This document shows, in pieces, positions 1-6,196 of a DNA stretch of 6,316 bases. The position numbers and the translations under genes are program-made. The DNA comes from Gammaproteobacteria bacterium (GTDB taxonomy: Bacteria; Pseudomonadota; Gammaproteobacteria; Pseudomonadales; Pseudomonadaceae). The stretch is from positions 1 through 6,316 of the forward strand of contig JAAZJF010000263.1 in the NCBI GenBank assembly GCA_012800475.1, given 5' to 3'. A model generated the notes under the pieces. That model had not been told where the DNA came from. It saw nothing but the letters and a program-made list of their open reading frames with translations, and searched no databases. Each line of letters opens with the position of its first letter. Within the stretch, counting starts at the first letter, position 1.

Positions 1-975
1 ATGCAGGCGCAAAAGCAAATTGCTGAACTGGCACCTTTGCGTCGCGAGCTGATCCAAGTAAATTACGCAAAAGCAGCGCAAATCGCAGCTTTATTCCAGT
101 CGGTTACCAGTGGTACAGGGCAGGCGGATGAGCGTGGCTCAGTCACTGTTGATGATCGCACCAACAGTATTATTGCCTATCAAACCCAAGATAAACTCGA
201 TGAATTACGCCGTGTCGTGGCACAACTGGATATTCCAGTGCGCCAAGTGATGATTGAAGCGCGTATTGTTGAGGCTAATGTGGATTACAGCAAAAGTCTG
301 GGTGTGAATTGGGATGGTAGTGTAAAAAGAGGCAGTGGCAACTGGACTGCCAGTGGTCAAGCGGGTCAAGGTGTCACGGACAATCCTTTTGTGGATTTAG
401 GTGTGGATAGTGCTACAGCTGGGATTGGTATTGGTTTTGTGTCAAATCATGCCATTTTAGATTTACAGCTGACGGCTATGGAAAAAACCGGTAATGGTGA
501 AGTGGTATCACAGCCTAAAGTTGTGACCTCAGATAAAGAAACTGCCAAAATCCTGAAAGGCGCGGAAATTCCATATCAAGAAGCCAGCTCCAGTGGTTCG
601 ACCAGTACATCCTTTAAAGAAGCTGCTTTATCTTTGGAAGTGACGCCACAAATTACGCCAGACAATCGCATTATCATGGATGTAAAAGTCACTAAGGATG
701 AGCCTGATTTTGCTAATGCGCTCAATGGTGTGCCACCCATTAAAAAGAATGAGGTGAATGCTAATGTGTTGGTGTCCGATGGCGAGACTATTGTCATTGG
801 TGGTGTGTTTTCTAATACACAAACTCGGTCGCAATCTAAAGTACCCTTCTTAGGTGATGTACCTTTTGTGGGACGTTTGTTTAGACGCGATACTGTGCAA
901 GACAGCAAGTCGGAGTTGCTGGTGTTTATTACGCCGCGCATTATGAATAACCAAGCCATTTCACTGAATAATTAA
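1..975 (+). CDS. pilQ: Type IV pilus secretin PilQ, C-terminal part (5' end outside window)
   Basis: PilQ forms the outer-membrane secretin ring through which the type IV pilus leaves the cell. The 324 residues seen are the C-terminal portion; the family is usually around 700 residues, so the ATG at base 1 is almost certainly an internal Met and the gene is cut by the window edge. Residues about 15-78 look like the last periplasmic N-domain (ELIQVNYAKAAQIAALFQSV, then DDRTNSIIAY). The secretin domain starts near residue 81 (RQVMIEARIVEA). It continues with GEVVSQPKVVTSDKETAKI (166-184), IVIGGVF (264-270) and the family signature VPFLGDVPFVGRLFR (281-295) followed by SELLVFITPRI (304-314). No frameshift or internal stop is seen. 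The stop TAA (973-975) shares its last base with the aroK start, the usual pilMNOPQ-aroK arrangement in pseudomonads. Identity as a secretin is certain; PilQ rather than a type II secretion GspD rests on the signature and the aroK-aroB neighbours. Confidence 0.96.
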   Translation: MQAQKQIAELAPLRRELIQVNYAKAAQIAALFQSVTSGTGQADERGSVTVDDRTNSIIAYQTQDKLDELRRVVAQLDIPVRQVMIEARIVEANVDYSKSLGVNWDGSVKRGSGNWTASGQAGQGVTDNPFVDLGVDSATAGIGIGFVSNHAILDLQLTAMEKTGNGEVVSQPKVVTSDKETAKILKGAEIPYQEASSSGSTSTSFKEAALSLEVTPQITPDNRIIMDVKVTKDEPDFANALNGVPPIKKNEVNANVLVSDGETIVIGGVFSNTQTRSQSKVPFLGDVPFVGRLFRRDTVQDSKSELLVFITPRIMNNQAISLNN

Positions 976-1508
976 TGCAAACATCTACTTATATTTTGAT
1001 TGGTCCGATGGGTGCTGGTAAAAGCACCATCGGACGCTTACTGGCTAAAGAGCTGGGCTTGCCCTTTAAAGACTCTGATAAAGAAATTGAAGAGCGCACC
1101 GGTGCCAGCATTCCTTTGATTTTTGATGTTGAAGGTGAAGCAGGTTTTCGTGATCGCGAGCAAGCGGTAATCACTGAATTGTGCGCACAGCCCGGACTGG
1201 TGCTGGCCACAGGGGGTGGCGCGGTGTTGCGAGCTGAAAACCGCCAAGCCATGCAACAAGGGGCCATTGTGATTTACTTGCATGCCTCAGTTGAGCATCA
1301 ACTGGCACGCACCGCACGCGACCGTAATCGGCCACTCTTACAAACAGAAAATCCAGCACAGGTTTTAGCTGATTTACTGGCCTTGCGTGATCCTTTATAC
1401 CGTGAAGTAGCGACACTCATTATTGAGACGGATATCCGCCCACCACGCATGGTGGTACAGGAAATTATGCGCTTTTTGAGTACGTATCATAGCCGTCCAT
1501 CTTGCTGA
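975..1508 (+). CDS. aroK: Shikimate kinase AroK
   Basis: Cytoplasmic kinase that transfers phosphate from ATP to the 3-hydroxyl of shikimate, the fifth step of chorismate synthesis. The 177-residue length is normal. The Walker A loop GPMGAGKST lies at 10-18. The shikimate-binding residues known for the family are present: Asp35 in KDSDKEIEERTG, Arg59 in FRDRE, and the GGG turn at 79-81. The LID arginines occur in RDRNRPLL (114-121, with Arg118 the expected catalytic one), and Arg137 lies in RDPLYREVA. The ATG overlaps the pilQ TAA by one base (TAATG). No convincing Shine-Dalgarno sequence precedes it, since the upstream bases are AT-rich pilQ codons, so translation is probably coupled to termination of pilQ (inference). 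The start is supported because the Walker A loop sits at the usual distance from the N-terminus. aroB follows after 102 nt. Confidence 0.97.
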   Translation: MQTSTYILIGPMGAGKSTIGRLLAKELGLPFKDSDKEIEERTGASIPLIFDVEGEAGFRDREQAVITELCAQPGLVLATGGGAVLRAENRQAMQQGAIVIYLHASVEHQLARTARDRNRPLLQTENPAQVLADLLALRDPLYREVATLIIETDIRPPRMVVQEIMRFLSTYHSRPSC

Positions 1509-1590
1509 TGAATCTGCGCTATACTCGCCAATAAGCTCACTTTTGTGCCTCATGCCTTCTGGGCAACGATCTGTTTTATATTTATTTAAG

Positions 1591-1600
1591 CGTTATAACG
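1591..1600. repeat. Perfect 10-bp palindrome upstream of aroB
   Basis: CGTTATAACG reads the same on both strands. It directly abuts the aroB ribosome-binding site AGAGG (1601-1605) in the 102-nt aroK-aroB gap (1509-1610). The rest of that gap is AT-rich and includes TATACT (1520-1525) and TATATT (1577-1582), but neither has a convincing -35 box at a suitable distance. I see no terminator-like hairpin with a T tract. The palindrome could be a small operator or chance; nothing in the sequence assigns it a role. Confidence 0.35.
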
Positions 1601-1610
1601 AGAGGCATCC

Positions 1611-2708
1611 ATGCGCACTCTTAATGTTGATTTAGCTGAACGCAGCTACCCGATTTATATTGGTAATGATGTACTCAAGCAAGCCCAGTTGTTTACTCCA
1701 CACATTGTGGGTCGTAGCGTAGCGATTGTGACTAATACCACAGTTGCTCCTTTGTATTTGCAGCAATTGCGCGACACCTTACAAGGCTATGAGATCACTG
1801 AGATCATTTTGCCCGATGGTGAGTCGTATAAAAACTGGGAAACTTTACAGCTGATATTTGACGCGCTCCTGCGTGATAAACATGACCGCAAAACCACACT
1901 CATCGCTTTAGGGGGTGGTGTGATTGGTGATATGACAGGGTTTGCTGCATCGTGCTACCAGCGCGGGGTGAACTTTATCCAAGTCCCCACTACTTTGTTG
2001 TCGCAAGTGGATTCATCGGTCGGCGGTAAAACAGGCATTAATCATCCGTTAGGTAAAAATATGGTGGGTGCGTTTTATCAGCCCCAAGCGGTGATTATTG
2101 ATACAGCAACACTGCATACTTTACCGCCGCGTGAGTTATCAGCGGGTTTGGCGGAAGTGATTAAATACGGTTTGATTTGTGATGAGCCCTTTTTAACCTG
2201 GTTAGAAGAGCATATTGAGCAGATTCAAGCGTTAGACCCTCAGGCTTTAATCGAAACCATTGAGCGCTCTTGCGCTGCTAAAGCTCAAGTGGTCAGCGCT
2301 GATGAGCGTGAGTCAGGCGTGCGCGCGACGTTAAACTTAGGCCATACTTTTGGTCATGCTATTGAAACAGAACAAGGCTATGGCGCGTGGCTGCATGGTG
2401 AAGCGGTAGCGGCCGGTACCGTGATGGCGTTGGAAATGTCACGCCAGTTGGGCTGGATCACCACAGAGCAGCGCGATCGTGGAATCAGACTGCTAGTGCA
2501 AGCCAAATTGCCCGTTATCGCACCGCAAGATATGAGCGCTGAGACATTTTTAAGCCATATGGTCGTGGATAAGAAAAATATTAATGGGCATATACGCTTG
2601 GTCTTATTGCGCGATTTAGGGAATGCCGTCATCACTGCGGATTACCCTGCGCAGATTTTACATGATGTGCTGGTCGCTGATTACACAACATTAACCAACA
2701 GTATTTAA
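1611..2708 (+). CDS. aroB: 3-dehydroquinate synthase AroB
   Basis: Cytoplasmic NAD- and metal-dependent enzyme that cyclises DAHP to 3-dehydroquinate, the second step of the shikimate pathway. At 365 residues it matches the family (about 360). The phosphate/NAD-binding segment GGGVIGDMTGFAAS is at 101-114, and VPTTLLSQVDSSVGGKTG at 125-142 is followed by GKNMVGAFYQP (148-158). The metal ligands expected from characterised enzymes are in place: Glu182 in LAEVIKYG, His245 in LNLGHTFGHA (with His249 the second conserved histidine) and His262 in LHGEAVAAG. All are shifted by two from the E. coli numbering I recall (184, 247, 264). ATG 1611 has a good ribosome-binding site, AGAGG at 1601-1605, five bases upstream. 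The gene lies between aroK and the damX-like gene in the order typical of gammaproteobacteria, so two shikimate-pathway enzymes are probably co-transcribed. Confidence 0.98.
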   Translation: MRTLNVDLAERSYPIYIGNDVLKQAQLFTPHIVGRSVAIVTNTTVAPLYLQQLRDTLQGYEITEIILPDGESYKNWETLQLIFDALLRDKHDRKTTLIALGGGVIGDMTGFAASCYQRGVNFIQVPTTLLSQVDSSVGGKTGINHPLGKNMVGAFYQPQAVIIDTATLHTLPPRELSAGLAEVIKYGLICDEPFLTWLEEHIEQIQALDPQALIETIERSCAAKAQVVSADERESGVRATLNLGHTFGHAIETEQGYGAWLHGEAVAAGTVMALEMSRQLGWITTEQRDRGIRLLVQAKLPVIAPQDMSAETFLSHMVVDKKNINGHIRLVLLRDLGNAVITADYPAQILHDVLVADYTTLTNSI

Positions 2709-2723
2709 CTGAATGAGGGCATC

Positions 2724-4391
2724 ATGACTGACTTGCATGCGGACGATCATTACTTAAGTCATTACCAGTTTGAGCACGATCCTTTTTCAGGACGTGGCTC
2801 AAGCTTTAAGTTCTTCCCTGCTAAGCGTCGTACGGTGCTCACCGAGCTGCAGCACTTAGCTCGCTACAGCAAGTTAATGCTGGTGGTGACCGGGCCACAA
2901 GGCAGTGGTAAAACTGTTTTGCATCAAGCGTTAGTCGCACAAGTGACGGAGCCGGCGCAAAGTATTGTGATTACTGCTGCAGCCACTGTAGATGCGGCGT
3001 CTATGCTCGCGCAAGTCAGTGCCGCTTTAGGTTTGTTTGACAGTGAAATTGCTGATGTCCTAAAGCACATTGAGCAGCTCTCAGTGAGCGGACAAGAAGT
3101 GCATGTGCTGATTGATAATGCAGAGTATTTAGATGAATCTGCATTATTGTTTTTGCAACGCTTAGCCCAAGGCGTGAATGATGCCTGCGCGCGCGTGGTG
3201 TTATTTTCTGATTCGTCGATCAATCCTGTGCTGGAGAAAATCGCTGATAACGCCGATTTACATTATGTGATTGCGCTTGAACCTTGGGATCATGAGGAAA
3301 CCATTGAGTACATTGAGCAGCGCTTGATCGATGCCGGTCAGCCGATTGATGTGTTTACGGCGCAGCAGTTACGCGATATTTACACTCAATCACAAGGTTG
3401 GCCAGGGCGCGTCAATAGTACGGCTAAGGCGATGTTGTTGGGGTTGATGCACGGTAAATCTGCGACTAAAAAAGCAGGGTTAGCGATCCCAGTGAAGTAC
3501 CTTGCGATTCTGGCAGTTATTGTTATTGCAGCCTTAGTGTTTTGGCTGGTGCAAACCATGACTGCCGACAAACACAGTGGCCAGACGGATGCGTCTGATG
3601 CTGTGGTGCAGATTAAGCCTGAGCCTAAAGTGATTCCAGCCACTGCCAGCAGTAAGAGCAAAATAGAGCTGCCCTTAGAGCTCGATCCTGTGCCTTTAGT
3701 GCGCGCGCCATTGGCTCAAGCTTTGAATACTGAAGATGCTGATGACACTCCAATCCAAGACGATCAGCCACGCACCGATGCTCAGTTTGAAGCCTTGCTC
3801 AATGGGCAGGATTTCAGTCAAGATGAAGCGGTAGCGCCTGCGACAGAGGAGCCGCTTACCCAACAAGATCCTGCTGTTGAGCAGCAACAGTCGGTCGAGC
3901 TACCTGCGCCGACACCTGTGGTCAGTGCGCCTGTGCCGGTCAGTACGCCACCCGCTAAAGTAGCCGCGCCTGCGCCTGTGCCAAAACCGGTCGCCAAGCC
4001 CGCTCCTCGTGTCGAGCGCAAGCCCGCAGCACCGGTACGCAAAGCCGCTGCACCTGCTAAACCCGTACAGAAAAAAGCACCGGCTGCCGCACGCTTAAAA
4101 GGTACTGCAGGCCAGAGTCAGTGGTTTAAGCAGCAAGCGCCTTCACGTCATACCGTACAAGTGTTGGGCACAAGCTCAGAAGCAAAAGCTAAAGCCTTTG
4201 TGCAGAAAAATCCGGCGCAGTACCATTATTTTAGAAAAGAACATCGTGGCCAGGCCTTATTTGTGGTGACTTACGGCTCCTTTGCCGATCGTGCATCGGC
4301 TCATTTAGCGATTAACGATTTGCCTGAGCAAATTCGTCAAAGTAAGCCGTGGATACGTACTATGTTAAGCATTCAGCAAGAGTTACGTTGA
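2724..4391 (+). CDS. DamX-like inner-membrane protein: AAA/ExeA-type ATPase domain plus C-terminal SPOR domain
   Basis: Probable cell-division or envelope protein. The 555 residues divide into four parts. First is an N-terminal ATPase domain like ExeA/GspA (about 12-245) with an opening typical of that group (HYQFEHDPF, 13-21). It carries Walker A GPQGSGKT (57-64), Walker B-like VHVLIDNAE (126-134) and a late GWPGRVN motif (225-231). Second is a single hydrophobic membrane segment, about 259-277. Third is an acidic, then Pro/Ala/Lys-rich, linker, about 280-460. Fourth is a SPOR domain (about 473-553, HTVQVLGTSSEAKAKAFV through RTMLSIQQEL), which in known proteins binds denuded septal peptidoglycan. 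The topology predicted from this is ATPase in the cytoplasm and SPOR in the periplasm. ATG 2724 has GAGGG (2715-2719) four bases upstream and follows aroB by 15 nt. This is the position of damX in enterics and of the equivalent gene in pseudomonads. The Walker B glutamate position holds Asn132, so ATP hydrolysis may be weak or absent. The domains are clear; orthology to E. coli DamX, which lacks a clear ATPase core, is only positional and partial. Confidence 0.9.
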   Translation: MTDLHADDHYLSHYQFEHDPFSGRGSSFKFFPAKRRTVLTELQHLARYSKLMLVVTGPQGSGKTVLHQALVAQVTEPAQSIVITAAATVDAASMLAQVSAALGLFDSEIADVLKHIEQLSVSGQEVHVLIDNAEYLDESALLFLQRLAQGVNDACARVVLFSDSSINPVLEKIADNADLHYVIALEPWDHEETIEYIEQRLIDAGQPIDVFTAQQLRDIYTQSQGWPGRVNSTAKAMLLGLMHGKSATKKAGLAIPVKYLAILAVIVIAALVFWLVQTMTADKHSGQTDASDAVVQIKPEPKVIPATASSKSKIELPLELDPVPLVRAPLAQALNTEDADDTPIQDDQPRTDAQFEALLNGQDFSQDEAVAPATEEPLTQQDPAVEQQQSVELPAPTPVVSAPVPVSTPPAKVAAPAPVPKPVAKPAPRVERKPAAPVRKAAAPAKPVQKKAPAAARLKGTAGQSQWFKQQAPSRHTVQVLGTSSEAKAKAFVQKNPAQYHYFRKEHRGQALFVVTYGSFADRASAHLAINDLPEQIRQSKPWIRTMLSIQQELR

Positions 4392-4394
4392 GGA
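4390..4394 (+). promoter_or_regulatory. Ribosome-binding site of rlmJ overlapping the damX-like stop codon
   Basis: GAGGA (4390-4394) contains the last two bases of the upstream TGA stop (4389-4391) and is four T residues from ATG 4399. The overlap fixes the rlmJ start and suggests that the two genes share one mRNA, with ribosomes possibly passing from one gene to the next. Confidence 0.75.
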
Positions 4395-4398
4395 TTTT

Positions 4399-5229
4399 AT
4401 GAACTATCGTCATGCCTATCACGCAGGTAATCATGCGGATGTGTTGAAGCATTGGCTTCTAACGCGCTGCATTGCATTGTTGCAAAAAAAAGCTGCACCT
4501 GTTGCCTATGTTGATACGCATGCCGGTATTGGCTTGTATGATCTACAGGGTGAAGAAGCGCTGAAAACCGATGAATGGCAAGAGGGTATTGGCCGTTTAT
4601 GGACTTCAACACATCCAGCATTAGCGGATTACTTGCACGCAGTGCGTGAGCTCAATGAGGATGATGAATTACGTTATTATCCGGGATCACCTGAAGTTGT
4701 TCGTTGCTTAACACGCAGCCAAGATCATTTGTACTTAAATGAAAAGCACCCCGCTGATGGTCAACTGCTTAAAGAGAATATGCGCATTGATCGACGTGTT
4801 AGCGTGCACCTAGGGGAGGGCTGGCATATTCCTCGTGCTATTTTACCGACGCAAGAAAAACGTCTGCTGATGCTTATTGATCCACCTTTTGAGGAAGGTG
4901 ATGATCTAAAAAACTCAGTGCAAGCTTTGGATGAAACCTTAGCGCGTATGCGTCAGGCTATTGTGTGTTTGTGGTATCCGGTTAAAGATGTCGCACAACT
5001 GCGCCGCTTTTATCAAATGCTAGGAAAAAGCAGCGCGCCTAAGTTATTACGCGTTGAGCTGTATGTGAATAAACCCGATGACTCCACTCGTCTAAATGGC
5101 TCAGGTATGGTGATTTGTAACCCGCCCTGGGGGCTTGAGGAGGAGTTGCGAGAGGTATTACCGATGCTGGCGCAAACCTTAGCGCAAGACGAAGGTGGCT
5201 GGCGTTTAGACTGGCTGATTGCTGAGTAA
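4399..5229 (+). CDS. rlmJ: 23S rRNA (adenine(2030)-N(6))-methyltransferase RlmJ
   Basis: Uses S-adenosylmethionine to methylate the N6 of A2030 in 23S rRNA; in E. coli it acts on naked rRNA and is not essential. The 276 residues match the family (E. coli about 280). The hallmark N-terminus MNYRHAYHAGNHADVLKH (1-18) is nearly as in E. coli RlmJ and supports the start. VAYVDTHAGIGLYDL (35-49) is the SAM-binding motif I region. LRYYPGSP (91-98) and LNEKHPAD (113-120) are further family blocks. The catalytic N6-methyltransferase motif is LIDPPF (159-164), with Phe in place of the Tyr found in E. coli, a substitution allowed in motif IV. LWYPVK (191-196) and SGMVICNPPWGLEEEL (235-250) complete the fold. 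It begins seven bases after the damX-like stop, so it is probably part of the same transcript. In Pseudomonas as I recall it, gltBD follows this position, so rlmJ here is a lineage-specific arrangement. Confidence 0.95.
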   Translation: MNYRHAYHAGNHADVLKHWLLTRCIALLQKKAAPVAYVDTHAGIGLYDLQGEEALKTDEWQEGIGRLWTSTHPALADYLHAVRELNEDDELRYYPGSPEVVRCLTRSQDHLYLNEKHPADGQLLKENMRIDRRVSVHLGEGWHIPRAILPTQEKRLLMLIDPPFEEGDDLKNSVQALDETLARMRQAIVCLWYPVKDVAQLRRFYQMLGKSSAPKLLRVELYVNKPDDSTRLNGSGMVICNPPWGLEEELREVLPMLAQTLAQDEGGWRLDWLIAE

Positions 5230-5239
5230 CTCAAGCGAG

Positions 5240-5249
5240 CCTGATCAGG
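5240..5249. repeat. 10-bp palindrome in the convergent rlmJ / tetR junction
   Basis: CCTGATCAGG is a perfect palindrome spanning the stop of the - strand regulator (TGA read from 5247-5245) and the end of the 15-nt gap after rlmJ. It has no unpaired loop and no T tract on either side, so it is a poor intrinsic terminator. No better terminator is visible between the two converging genes. Confidence 0.3.
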
Positions 5250-5889
5250 TTGGGAGGTTGCAGGTCGTGCTGGGCTCCCAGTCTGCAATGATCCCTCTGA
5301 GTAAGCCGTCAAACATTGAGCCTGCCAGTGTCACATCAAATAGCGCTGGATCTCTGAGCCAGTTGCTGAGCAGGCCTAGTAGCATCGAATGTAAGCTGAT
5401 CGCGGCCATGCGTGGCGTGACTCCAGCATATAAGCGTGCTGCCGTTGTGGGCTGACTAAACAGTTGCTCGCATAAATCAATAAATTCATTAATAAATGCT
5501 TCGTGGCGCTCTTCAGCTTCGCGCAGATCATCCGTGAACTCACAGCGGCGTTGTAAGATCGTGAGGATGTGGCGCTTACGCTCATCGCGACCCACCGTCA
5601 GTAAGACTTCGATGCAAAGCTGACGCAGACCCATGATGGGGTTGTGCGGATCGCACTGGCTGATTTGCTTGGCCATTTGCTCAGTGGGTAAGCGCACTTG
5701 GTTTAACATCTCATGAAACAGGTGGGCTTTATTTTGGAAGTGCCAATATACAGCGCCACGGGTGACACCTGCCTGCCGAGCAATCTGCTCAAGAGAAGTG
5801 TGGGACACGCCTTTTTTAAGGAACAACAATTGCGCAGCCGTCAGGATGGCGGTACGAGTGTTGTCTGCTTCTTCTTTAGTGCGACGCAT
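5245..5889 (-). CDS. TetR family transcriptional regulator, AcrR/TtgR type (efflux repressor-like)
   Basis: One-component DNA-binding repressor. From ATG 5889 the protein has 214 residues, the length of AcrR (215) and TtgR (210). It opens MRRTKEEADNTRTAIL, which closely follows the start of both. The TetR_N helix-turn-helix is at about 31-52 (TSLEQIARQAGVTRGAVYWHF), followed by NKAHLFHEM. The C-terminal ligand-binding half contains RCEFTDDL (115-122), a segment shared with TtgR, so the expected role is derepression by hydrophobic drugs or similar ligands. A TTG 12 bases upstream (5899-5901) is in frame and would add four residues (MNLF). I prefer the ATG because it matches the family N-terminus; neither start has a clear Shine-Dalgarno sequence. 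It converges on rlmJ with 15 nt between stops. The genes it would normally flank, an RND efflux operon read divergently, are absent: a non-coding stretch and then tRNAs lie upstream. Its target is therefore unknown; autoregulation is likely for the family. Confidence 0.92.
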   Translation of the reverse strand: MRRTKEEADNTRTAILTAAQLLFLKKGVSHTSLEQIARQAGVTRGAVYWHFQNKAHLFHEMLNQVRLPTEQMAKQISQCDPHNPIMGLRQLCIEVLLTVGRDERKRHILTILQRRCEFTDDLREAEERHEAFINEFIDLCEQLFSQPTTAARLYAGVTPRMAAISLHSMLLGLLSNWLRDPALFDVTLAGSMFDGLLRGIIADWEPSTTCNLPT

Positions 5890-5914
5890 AAATAGGTTCA
5901 AACAATAAAAATGA

Positions 5915-5936
5915 GCAATCAGTCTAACTGTTTTGC
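5915..5936. promoter_or_regulatory. Possible TetR-family operator (imperfect inverted repeat)
   Basis: The core CAGT-CTA-ACTG (5920-5930) is an inverted repeat with a 3-bp centre. It is flanked by GCAA on the left (5915-5918) and TTGC on the right (5933-5936), giving arms GCAATCAGT and ACTGTTTTGC that match except for one extra base and one mismatch. It lies 26 bp upstream of the regulator's ATG (5889), where an autoregulating AcrR-type repressor would be expected to bind. The symmetry is visible in the sequence; binding is inference. Confidence 0.3.
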
Positions 5937-6117
5937 CCTTTAAGAGGTATGAGCCAGCTCAACCAAGGGGATATTGTCTTGAACGTAGCAGTTATTCTCA
6001 CACCTTGTGTTGTTCACTTGCAGCTTGGGCTGAGTATGGTTAGAATAGCCCGCAGCATTAAACGCAGTATAATGAATGCCTGAGAGAAACAAATTCATAT
6101 TTATTTCACTTAAGGTG

Positions 6118-6145
6118 TTGACAAGATTAGATATTTGCGTAGAAT
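6118..6145 (+). promoter_or_regulatory. Sigma-70 promoter of the tRNA-Asn / tRNA-Pro operon
   Basis: The -35 box TTGACA (6118-6123) is a perfect match. The spacer is 16 bp and the -10 box TAGAAT (6140-6145) matches five of six positions. An AT-rich stretch upstream (about 6088-6115) could act as an UP element. The discriminator after the -10 box begins GTCGC (6146-6150) and is relatively GC-rich, as in stable-RNA promoters under stringent control. Transcription would start near 6151-6153, leaving a leader of about 45 nt to the mature 5' end at 6197. Confidence 0.8.
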
Positions 6146-6196
6146 GTCGCACCACAGATGAGGCAAACATCGAAAGAGTTTGAATCAAATGTATGT

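Larger units (their letters stand above)
5890..6196. other. 307-nt stretch between the tetR-type gene and the tRNAs, no supported gene
   Basis: The region must hold the regulator's promoter (- strand) and the tRNA promoter (+ strand). I see no convincing sigma-70 promoter for the regulator; candidates such as TTGGTT...TTAAAG on the - strand are weak. A perfect TATAAT on the + strand (6068-6073) lacks any -35 match at 16-18 bp. A - strand open frame runs from a TTG at 6188 (ATGs at 6170 and 6098) to 5940, at most 82 codons. The encoded peptide resembles no family I recognise, has no strong ribosome-binding site and overlaps the tRNA promoter, so I do not call it a gene. There is no tRNA, IS end or CRISPR-like repeat in it. 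Confidence 0.6.

Noticed and set aside
1..3. ATG at base 1 as the true start of pilQ
   Set aside because: The protein begins inside a periplasmic domain and is less than half the usual PilQ length; the frame is open to the window edge.
1502..1525. TTGCTG ... TATACT as an aroB promoter
   Set aside because: The spacing is only 12 bp, too short for sigma-70, and no alternative -35 box fits.
3818..4042. - strand open frame rich in Gly, Thr and Ala opposite the damX-like linker
   Set aside because: It is the complement of the Pro/Ala-rich coding region; low complexity and no independent start signal.
5219..5455. + strand open frame of 78 codons after rlmJ
   Set aside because: It lies antisense to the well-supported TetR-family gene and resembles nothing known.
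5899..5901. TTG as the preferred start of the TetR-family gene
   Set aside because: The ATG four codons later gives the N-terminus shared with AcrR and TtgR, and the TTG has no better ribosome-binding site.
6068..6073. Perfect TATAAT on the + strand as a second tRNA promoter
   Set aside because: No -35-like hexamer at 16-18 bp and no extended -10 motif; the promoter at 6118-6145 is far better and closer.
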